Shown: positions 23,171-32,135 of the stretch, one piece after another
Numbering within the stretch: position 1 is the first letter of the stretch
Layout: each line of letters begins with the position of its first letter
Origin: Pogonophryne albipinna
Taxonomy: Eukaryota > Chordata > Actinopteri > Perciformes > Artedidraconidae
Length of the DNA: 64,000 bases
Direction of reading: 5' to 3'
NCBI GenBank assembly: GCA_028583405.1
Contig: CM053252.1
Span: 40,172,871 to 40,236,870 of the forward strand
Position numbers and translations under genes: made by a program
The notes under the pieces: generated by a model
Told to the model about the DNA's origin: nothing
The model's database searches: none
Seen by the model: only the letters and a program-made list of their open reading frames with translations

Positions 23171-23737
23171 CTTTTCCTCTTAAACGACACACATACATTG
23201 TCATCTAATTTAGAAACACTGGAAAAGTCTGCGAGAGTGTGATTAGAGCTTAAGAAGCAGTCCTGAAGAACCATCATTGCAGGAAAACAAAAAAGACAAA
23301 CATATTTTGTCGAGCAGATTGTCTGTGACAAGGCAACCGGTAATTGTTTGAGCAACACATCCGAACCTTTGCAGGGGATGCCCACTGCGGGTGGAAGAAC
23401 AGACCTGAATCCAGTAGACTCCTCAGAAAGACTAGAGATCTTCTCATAGTCCAAAACAGTTAACAGGCACAGCAGAATCCCGATATGGGCCATTTTCCCA
23501 GACCAGCACACAGTATCTGCGATGTTCCTGGAGCAAAATCAGCACAGCAGCAAAGGACAGGCGAAAACAGCAGCGTGGAAGCGCTCCGGTCCCTCCGTGG
23601 TATCCCCGGGGTGAAAGCAGGCCTCTGCAACAGCAGAACCAGGACAGGTGGAAAGCAGGCCCCAGCGGTGGTAAAATCCTCCTCCGTACCGCAGCACACG
23701 CCCGGTGGAAGCAGGCCAAGCCCGAAGCGTGGATCCA

Positions 23738-24000
23738 CTCCGTCTCTCCGCGACGACTCCGGGGTAAAAACCTCTCCAGTACAGCCGTACTCTACAGGTG
23801 GGAGCAGGCCTCCGTAGATCGCAGATCGCAGGCAGCAACAGGTGGAGCCGCTCCGTCTCTTCGCGACGAGCAGGCCTCCATAAAATCGCAGATCGCATGC
23901 AGCAACAGGTGGAGCCGCTCCGTCTCTTCGCGACGTCTCCGGAGGAAAAACACCTCAGTACAGCCGTACTCGACAGGTGGGAGTAGGCCTCGGCAGATCG
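23738..24000 (-). repeat. GC-rich tandem repeats in the LINE C 5' region
   Basis: gagcaggcctcc, a cagatcgca block and cgctccgtctcttcgcgac form a 66-base unit present at 23802-23867 and 23868-23933. A larger block (ccgtctc..cgcgacg, cagtacagccgtactc, acaggtgggag) also occurs twice, about 170 bases apart. Tandem monomers at a LINE 5' end often act as promoter units; that role is inferred here. Several open frames across this region are by-products of the repeats. Confidence 0.75.
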
Positions 24001-24739
24001 CAGACAACTAAAACTACTACTTGTATAAGCAGGGATGGCTAAAAGTTTGTAAGCAGGAGAGCTAGATGCTAACAGATGCCAGATGCTAACAGGTAGTGCG
24101 AGCCTGTAGAAATTGCGACTGCCTCCGAGTTTAAGTGTTGCTGGGAAATTAGAGCACTCAACGCAAGATCATAAATATATCAGCCATTAAACAACATCTT
24201 ACATTTCTTTTCACACAATATGTCTCCTTGCAGTATCAACACTAATTTGGCTGACTTTTATATTTGATCCAATTGGTAGATAGGCTGTATTTTGTATTTT
24301 ATTAAAAACATTCGTTCCTCAAGTTTCTTAAAGAAGAAAGAGTATTGAATAGCTGCATTCTGTGCATAGGCCCTGTTGTAGGTTGCTGATCTCTGTTGTA
24401 ATAGGGTTACGTTACCCTAACCCGTTATGTTGTTCGTGAATGATCCCTCTTTCATTTAAAAACCCAGTTATGTTTTAAGCATGAAAGCTGTAGGCCTATA
24501 GCTATCAACTGTTCAAACTGTGATCACCAGTTCAATACATTTGACAAATTCGACTTGGTTTATATACTTATTTGAACATGTATTTATTTATTTTTCAAAA
24601 TTAAAAAAAAAAAATTTCCCACATTTTTTTTTTTTTTATAGGATATGTACATTTCGGTTAATCGGTTAACCGTTTTTTTTGGGGGTCGAATATTCGAATA
24701 TACATTTGCTTTCAAATTCCCATCCCTAATATATATTTA

Positions 24740-24884
24740 AGCAATAGCTCACGACAGGCCGTGGTATATGCTCATTATATCACAGCTAAGGGGCGTGGTT
24801 CGGCCCGACGCGAAGCGGAGGGTCGACAACCCCCTTAGCTGTGATATAATGAGCATATATCACGGCCTGAAGTGAGCTATTGCT
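24740..24884. repeat. Long inverted repeat, ~50-bp arms, ~36-bp loop
   Basis: agcaatagctcac at the left pairs with gtgagctattgct at the right, and gctcattatatcacagctaa pairs with ttagctgtgatataatgagc. A few mismatches lie between these blocks. The loop is CpG-rich (ggcccgacgcgaagcggagg). A related copy of the arm occurs at 25921-25950. It is probably the end structure of a DNA transposon of unrecognised family. Confidence 0.8.
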
Positions 24885-25522
24885 TTATAAAACGGTTACC
24901 AAGTGTGGCAATATGAAAGAAAAATACACACTCTAATTTAAATAGTTTTATTAGTAAATAATGATGTTCAAAATAAAATAGTCCCTCCGTTGCCTTCTGC
25001 ACAAAACATAGTGCGAGGTGGTTGCTATGCAACAACACTAACAGCTAGCGAACATATTTGACAGAGAGCGTTGATCCATTATTTGGCTATTTATTTACAT
25101 TCATTTGTATGTTGCACCCACTGAAAAACTGTCCAGCATCAGTAGAATGGCTTACGTGGTTACTTATAGGTTGAGGTTGTTCTAGGCTGTTGCTTGGCGT
25201 GGCGAGAATATTGCTCCACTTTATCCAGTCCCCGAGATTCGGCTTCCAGTAGCTCTGGAGAGAGCTTTCGCACCTGTGGCCACTAACGGTCATCATTTCT
25301 CTGCTTTGTTTCAAGACCCGCATCAGAAAGCTTTTGAATGGTGGTACTTTTCCAGTTGGTCTACCTGCTCTTCACGTAGCTCTGCATGTCGTCGTTTAGG
25401 TGCATTTTTTCTGGAGATAGGCACTCCTCAATCCACTCCTCCATAGTAAGACCCCCCGGAGGTCGAAATTAATCTTAAATGTTTCCATCTTTGTAAGTTT
25501 GTTTCGTAACGGAATAAATGTA

Positions 25523-25996
25523 AATATATTTATAAAACGGACAAGTCAAATCAAGCAATCTGATTGGTCGATAGTGTTTTTGCGGACCTCTTTGATTACA
25601 GATTTGAAACATTGTTGCTTGCTTTAAAAGTAGCACAATTCATTATGTCAAACCTATGTGTCAAACCTTGGAAAGTATCTAGATATCCCAGCCCTAATGC
25701 CAAAGGAACTGCACACTGAATATGTTTTGCCGTTTGATATCATATTTCTGTACCGCTGCGTAAAAAGGAGGGTTTCTGCCCCGTTACTTCTCCGCTGCTT
25801 TCTTGTTCCAGTTTGAAAAGCAAACTGCTTGCAGTTTGCTTTTCAGCCCAACGGTATACTGTTTTTCTCAGACGCGGAGGGATACTGACTTGTTGTGAAA
25901 AGTAACTTACAATTCTACCCGTGGTATACGCTCAGTATATCACGGCTAAGAACCAATCAGATTGCTTGATTTGACTTGTCCGTTTTATAAATATAT
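25523..25996. mobile_element. DNA transposon piece with 44-bp terminal inverted repeats
   Basis: tttataaaacggacaagtca, continuing aatcaagcaatctgattggt (25529-25568), is matched inverted by accaatcagattgcttgatt, continuing tgacttgtccgttttataaa (25952-25991). The arms are essentially identical. ttataaaacgg also occurs at 24886, next to the inverted repeat at 24740-24884, so 24737-25996 may be one compound element. An unrecognised minus-strand reading at 25087-25323 might be a transposase scrap; this is not established. Confidence 0.75.
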
Positions 25997-26159
25997 ATAT
26001 ATCAGCACTCCTCAGTGAGCAGAGGAGCTGAATGATGATGCTGCTGGACTCTCCCCTGGGGCTGCTCCCTCTGAAATGTGCACACTTTACAGTTATATGT
26101 TTGGGAGAACAGAAGTAAACACACGCTTCACCACTTCCTCTCTGTTTTTGTATCCACAG

Positions 26160-28515
26160 GCTGAGGCTGCTGGGAACAATGAGACTCACTAATGAGGAAG
26201 AAGATGGACGAAGAGCATCCCACTACTCATCACCAGAGTGACACTCTGCCACACATCTAAATAGAGCAACAATAACGAGGAGGAGGGACTGTCTCTCTCA
26301 GCTTTTCCTATTGGATCAGTGGGTCTGATATTTCTGGTGTCTCTCAGTTAAGTAAATGAAGATTTATAATATCCTGTCAGTCGCTGGTTGAGATCTCACA
26401 GGGGGGTCTTGAGGATTTCTGCGCTAGTAAAATGAACTGCATCCAATTGTATGTGTATATATATTTTGACAGAAGATCATTAAGACAAAGTACTGTTGAG
26501 CCCTCAGCAGTCAGAAACATTTAAAGATTTTAAGTAGGGCCCTAGCTGACCTGACATCAGTTTCTAAAGGGCTTTCAGCTGACCAGTTCTGAGGTCAACA
26601 TATTTTTTCAGAACGAACATGTGGCTGATTTCTGTGTTGTTTTTAGCTGGAGAATGATCACTTCATCATGCACTGATCAAAATGATTATTTTGTATCTCA
26701 AATAGGGCCATAGGCCAGCGTGTTAGCTAGTTAACCTTAGCATGTGACGTCCTTCTGTCTGGTTGTAAACACATGTGACATGGCTAACATTTACCAGAAG
26801 AATGGGTTCAACTCTGTTAATACAGTGCTCCCCCAAAGTACTGTTGCACTTCAATAACATTTGTGTTTTTCAAAAAGCATCAGAATGAATGCAGCAGAAC
26901 CAGAGATGCGTCTTTATGTGTTCCTTGCATCCTGTGTCAAAACATGGTGCCTACAAAACCCACAATGCAATTGACTGCAGACTCGAGTGAGGTAATAAGA
27001 TGTTGTGCTGCTCCCCCTGAAGCCACAAAAGGCTTTATGCAGTTTTTAAAACGTTTTGTTTGATTATCAATTGATTTACAGGATTTGCCTCTTGGCTAAT
27101 TTACAATGTCCAGTGTTGTTATTCAGACTGTGACTTTGAGCTCAGGCTTTTTTAATTTACACACACTAAATAAATATATTATTGTAATATGAATTGATCC
27201 GTTTTTATGTAACACTTCTGCACATTGAGCTCTGGGTGCAGTTGCTCTTTCTGTTGCAACTTTCTAAAGCTTCTGTTGTTGGTGTGGTGGCCATCATTGA
27301 TTACATCTCAGTGATTTCCATTAGTGTTCAGAAAGTAGAGATTAGACTCCAGCCTCCCTCCTCTTTGGTTTTATGTTGTGGCTTTTAATGACTTCGACAT
27401 GGAATAATGATTTCCTGCTGACAGGAAATGGAAATATTTTTATTTTTCATATCAGACCCACTGAATCTATTTTATTTTTTCTTTGAAAGACATCCTGACA
27501 CAATACATGTTTTCAAAATATGAGAATCATGAGCTTCACTGCAGGTAGATAATGATGTTTTAAGTGCATTCATCTGATGTTGATCAGATTAACGTCAAGG
27601 ATCAGCTGTGTGGCTTAGGGCACTTTGACACTCCTCACCTCAATATCTATCAAAATACCAATTGTGTTCTTCAAGGCGGCGCTCAGTTTCCTTCAAAATC
27701 AGAATGCAATTTTGTTTTCACTGACACTGTGCTGTCATTTTATGAATCATCAGTTATACACAGAAATCTGTTTATCTCTCTCTAGAGGACACTCTGCCTC
27801 TTTAATTGTTTTGAAATCAATGAATTATGAATTGTCTCTAATTTGGAAAGACAGACCTGCATTAAATGGAAGTGCTGTAAGATATATTTCTAGTGTAATG
27901 AAGTTTGTTTTGGGATGAAAGCCTTCACTCGTACCTCAGCAGACCAAAGGCTTTGAGTGTTTTGTTTTCTGCAAGTCTTTGAATCACGCCTGTGGACACT
28001 GGATAAAGGAGTTTCACGTTTTTGTTTTCTGTATAGGATGACCAAAGCTGATGCATTTTGATTCATATGAACTGCAATATGTACAGTTTTTAAATGGAAA
28101 TTAACATTCCACAATTGGGTGTTTTGTGCTAAATGTAGCCTGTGAGCTATGACAAATGATTCTGTTTTTTGCATATGGATGTTTGTTCTTCTGAGCTTTG
28201 ATGACTGATTGTAATTTAAGCAGGAGATATTTCCAAGTACAATCATTTCTACAATGTCTTCCTGCTTGATACATGAACTCACTGAGACCCTGTGCAGCTG
28301 TTTTCAAAGATGATCAGGACTAGCATGAATCCAAAATGGTAGCTTTTGAATGTTCTCAAAGCCATAGATGGATTAAATGTCCCTCATCAGCTCACACATC
28401 CGAGGGAACATAAGCCCTATGTTTTTATTCACATGAAATGTAAAGCACAGTGTGGCTTTGTCAGTTTTTCTTTCTCTTATTTAGCCAATAAATGTATTTC
28501 TCCGATTTCTGCAGC
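26160..28515 (+). other. Probable last exon and 3' UTR of the acidic-tail gene
   Basis: A strong acceptor (cttcctctctgtttttgtatccacag) ends at 26159. If spliced directly from 3849 in phase 1, the coding part is only GGC TGA, giving a C-terminus ...QQTPSG. If an unseen exon changes the phase, the 0 frame would give AEAAGNNETH then stop, which also fits the acidic composition. The rest, about 2.3 kb without long ORFs or recognised transposons, would be 3' UTR, ending about 20 bases after AATAAA at 28487. An earlier AATAAA near 27170 could give a shorter form. Confidence 0.5.
28487..28492 (+). promoter_or_regulatory. Polyadenylation signal AATAAA
   Basis: AATAAA in the context gccaataaatg, followed within 30-40 bases by a T-rich stretch (gtgatttttgc). 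It fits the end of the + gene's 3' UTR. Confidence 0.5.
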
Positions 28516-28659
28516 CAAGTGTGATTTTTGCAGTAGGTGATGGACCAGAGGCAGGGGCACCAGCTGCATGCAGGGGGGCTAGTGCGCAGGTCTTCTAGCA
28601 TGTAGGGCAGCCTCCACTGTGTCTCCTCTCACCATCTGAAATAGCACATAGTTCATCAC

Positions 28660-28955
28660 ATGTTCTCCACTGTAAGGGCACTTCATTATGTTTTCTTCAT
28701 AGTAAGGGCACTTTAGAAGGCACTTTTTAAATGTCTTTTCCGTTAGGACACCATGGAGCTCCTCCTGTTTTCACCACTGAAAAGCATGTCATTAGCATTT
28801 TAGTATCGTTTTGTAAGGGCACTGCACCACTTTCTCCAGTGGAAGGGCACTTCATGTTGTGTCCATAGTTAGGGCCCCATAAAAGGCGCTTAATCTCATC
28901 TCTCCTCTGTTAGGACACCATGATCATCACCTTTTCTCCACTGAAAAGCATCTTA
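28660..28955. repeat. Degenerate direct duplication, ~172-base spacing
   Basis: Both copies (about 28664-28790 and 28836-28953) contain ctccactg/ctccagtg, aagggcacttcat, gttaggacaccatg and ccactgaaaagcat in the same order. Divergence between copies is high, so the duplication is old. Confidence 0.7.
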
Positions 28956-29794
28956 AGGTCACTAAGTTCAAAGTCCGGTTAAAGGAATGAAATATATTGC
29001 GTGCATGCGCCCATGTTGGATTAAATGCTGATTCAGATTGCATCCTGAAATATGACTGATGGTGACCTCACTGCTTCTTTATTCATTCAGAGACTTAATG
29101 TGGAATTATGTCCTGCTGACCAAGCAATGAGGCAGTCTGAAACCATTCCGCCTGACTATGACCTTGCTGACTGCTGCAGGGAAGAATACGGCTCCATGGC
29201 TCTTTTTCGTCCCGTTGCAGCTCTCAATACGTAGCCTATTTTTGATATCTGCAGCCGGTGACTCATCTGTGGAGGGATTTATTTTTTTAATTGGGTCTGA
29301 TGCCTCTCCTATGTGCTATGGCGACCGGCTGCTGAGCAGGTTTTCCGGGCTGGAGGAGGGGATCAGAGAGGGGGTCGAGCACCGCATCTCTCCCGTCTTC
29401 TGCAGCGGGACGCTTCACAAACTATGACCCAATCGTTGAGTGTTGCGTACTTTCAGCCCCGCCTCGTCCGAAACTGCGTCAAGTAAGCGCAGTGCCACCG
29501 GAAACTAAGCTAATTGTCCTTCAGAATAAGAGTGGTTTCCCCCTATCCTGATCACAAAATAATAATCCTACCAAGTGTAAGCATGCCTTCAGTGAGTCTG
29601 TGCTACCCTGAAGTGGAAGAAGCAGGCTGTGCTACTTCATTAAAAGGTAGCATAGTTTTATAAGTTAAAGCCAAGCTGCATTTAAAATGTTTCTTTTGTT
29701 AAATAAAAGTTATGACATCTACATGTTTAGAGTAAAGGTACATATTATGCACAACGGCCTTTTCTTATAATAACATATGATAATTGTATTATAA
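28956..29794. other. Unassigned DNA left of the gap, CpG-rich at 29130-29510
   Basis: The stretch 29130-29510 is unusually CpG- and GC-rich for this window (gactcatctgtgg, gcgaccggctgctgagcagg, cccgcctcgtccgaaactgc) and ends with a possible donor gtaagcgc near 29486. It could be a promoter and first exon on the + strand, or a GC-rich repeat. No protein is recognised. Confidence 0.3.
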
Positions 29795-30794
29795 NNNNNN
29801 NNNNNNNNNNNNNNNNNNNNNNNNNNNNNNNNNNNNNNNNNNNNNNNNNNNNNNNNNNNNNNNNNNNNNNNNNNNNNNNNNNNNNNNNNNNNNNNNNNNN
29901 NNNNNNNNNNNNNNNNNNNNNNNNNNNNNNNNNNNNNNNNNNNNNNNNNNNNNNNNNNNNNNNNNNNNNNNNNNNNNNNNNNNNNNNNNNNNNNNNNNNN
30001 NNNNNNNNNNNNNNNNNNNNNNNNNNNNNNNNNNNNNNNNNNNNNNNNNNNNNNNNNNNNNNNNNNNNNNNNNNNNNNNNNNNNNNNNNNNNNNNNNNNN
30101 NNNNNNNNNNNNNNNNNNNNNNNNNNNNNNNNNNNNNNNNNNNNNNNNNNNNNNNNNNNNNNNNNNNNNNNNNNNNNNNNNNNNNNNNNNNNNNNNNNNN
30201 NNNNNNNNNNNNNNNNNNNNNNNNNNNNNNNNNNNNNNNNNNNNNNNNNNNNNNNNNNNNNNNNNNNNNNNNNNNNNNNNNNNNNNNNNNNNNNNNNNNN
30301 NNNNNNNNNNNNNNNNNNNNNNNNNNNNNNNNNNNNNNNNNNNNNNNNNNNNNNNNNNNNNNNNNNNNNNNNNNNNNNNNNNNNNNNNNNNNNNNNNNNN
30401 NNNNNNNNNNNNNNNNNNNNNNNNNNNNNNNNNNNNNNNNNNNNNNNNNNNNNNNNNNNNNNNNNNNNNNNNNNNNNNNNNNNNNNNNNNNNNNNNNNNN
30501 NNNNNNNNNNNNNNNNNNNNNNNNNNNNNNNNNNNNNNNNNNNNNNNNNNNNNNNNNNNNNNNNNNNNNNNNNNNNNNNNNNNNNNNNNNNNNNNNNNNN
30601 NNNNNNNNNNNNNNNNNNNNNNNNNNNNNNNNNNNNNNNNNNNNNNNNNNNNNNNNNNNNNNNNNNNNNNNNNNNNNNNNNNNNNNNNNNNNNNNNNNNN
30701 NNNNNNNNNNNNNNNNNNNNNNNNNNNNNNNNNNNNNNNNNNNNNNNNNNNNNNNNNNNNNNNNNNNNNNNNNNNNNNNNNNNNNNNNNNNNNN
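29795..30794. other. Assembly gap (1000 N)
   Basis: Exactly 1000 unknown bases. A round number usually marks a gap of unknown size, so the true distance may differ. Open frames across it are meaningless. Confidence 1.
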
Positions 30795-31527
30795 TAAATG
30801 GTCATATCCACTAAACATTACACCAGGCTCATGTCAACCCCTATCATCCATAGGTTACCCTGTTGAAATGGATAGTTGGTTTAACTAGTTAGTTTATAAT
30901 GATAGCAACTTAAAGCCTGAGACTATAGAAAACACACTAGAAATCAGTCAATATAAAAAATTATCATCACGATTATCCTTGTCAAAATATTTAATACTGA
31001 AGACATTTGAACTTTTTAATACGTCAGTAAATACCCTACTATTACCAACTGGTTAATGATACAGCTTAACGTCATTACGCCAAACACTAGTCAGTCTTCA
31101 GTTTAGTGATGGTTAGCTTTTTTTAATCCTATATCATTCAACCCTTATAACACATATGTTTTAAAGCTACACTAAACAGGAAGTTAAGTGACTCCGTGTG
31201 AGCCAGGATATACTTCTAATGTTGTACAACGAATCTGGTGGAAAGTATCTCGTCTTTGAGCCATGTCTTTTGGGAAAGTTTGCGTTCACACATTAAAAGC
31301 TCTTGACAAATGACCAATCTCATCTATTGAATTGCTTCCCTCAGGAAGGCACTTTAGACTACTATGAACCACCAACGATGTCTACAATATATAATTAATA
31401 TATCCAAAGCACAGTTTCATTATTAATGAATCAGTGAATCATTCACTTCCACCTCCTGAACCCCTCGCCAATACAACTGTAAGAATAACTTTACAATAGT
31501 GTAGAAGCTTAAAGACCGCTCTCCACT
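30795..31527. other. AT-rich DNA, nothing recognised
   Basis: No exon, RNA gene or clear repeat is seen between the gap and the LINE 3' tail at 31528. Confidence 0.35.
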
Positions 31528-32135
31528 ATCAATCAATCAATCAATCAATGTTTATTTATATAGCCCAATATCACAAATGTTACATTTGTCTCAGTGGACT
31601 TCACAGTTTGTACAAAATATCAGTATGACAATACGACACCCTCTGTCCTTAGACCCTCACATCGTACAAGGAAAAACTTCCGAAGAAAACCCACAGTTTT
31701 AAAGGGAAAAATGGGAGAAACCTCAGGGAGAGCAACAGAGGAGGGATCCCTCTCCCAGGACGGACAGACGTGCAATAGATGCCGTGTGTAAATTGAAAAG
31801 ATAATACATTTGCAACATAGGTAGTCCAAATGTTTGGAAATGCATGTGTGTATAATAGGAAGATGAATCCACGAGGATATCCATCCAGGACCTATGATCC
31901 ATGACCACAGCCACGACTCAAGATCCAGGGCTCGCGATGCAGGACACAGGACCGCAGGATCATCCATGACTCCGGATCCCAGCGTATATAGACACCAAAA
32001 AGAAAGAAATTTGGGGAAGCTGGGTTAATCGGAACATGAGAGTACACAGGTATAGACAGAGAGAAGGAAGAAGTAAGATGTCCCCCGACAAACTAAGCCT
32101 ATATCAGCAAAACTAGGGGCTGAATCTAATCAGCC

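Larger units (their letters stand above)
20050..24170 (-). mobile_element. CR1/Rex1-like LINE copy C, nearly full length
   Basis: On the minus strand, from about 24170 to 20050: a GC-rich 5' region with tandem repeats (23738-24000), ORF2 with endonuclease and RT (23170-20213), and a short 3' UTR with ggtctcccttgaaaaagaga, ctcaatgggattt and a tail of (GAAAT)n. The 3' tail pentamer and a single long ORF2 fit the CR1/Rex1-like group; the exact family is not certain. It is inserted in hAT element 2 just after the transposase tail. No ORF1 is seen. The 5' border is approximate. Confidence 0.85.
19575..24728 (+). mobile_element. hAT element 2, carrying a LINE
   Basis: The left end tagggatgggaa and the right end ttcccatccctaa (inverted) are followed inward on both sides by TCGAATATTCGAA-type palindromes. 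Identical 8-bp flanks ATATATAT (19567-19574 and 24729-24736) mark the target duplication. The left one abuts the last base of hAT element 1, so this copy inserted at that element's edge. The body contains a remnant of hAT transposase (about 19965-20036) and a LINE of about 4.1 kb. Removing the LINE leaves about 1 kb, so it is a deletion derivative. Confidence 0.88.

Noticed and set aside
23485..23898. Overlapping GC-rich open frames on both strands at 23.5-23.9 kb
   Set aside because: They lie in the repeated 5' region of a LINE; both strands and several frames are open, as expected from GC-rich tandem units.
26160..26281. Reading LRLLGTMRLTNEEEDGRR at the start of the last exon as the real C-terminus
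   Set aside because: It needs phase 2, while both known upstream exons end in phase 1; kept only as a possibility if an unseen exon changes the phase.
29745..30818. Open frames of over 330 codons across the gap
   Set aside because: They consist of N only.
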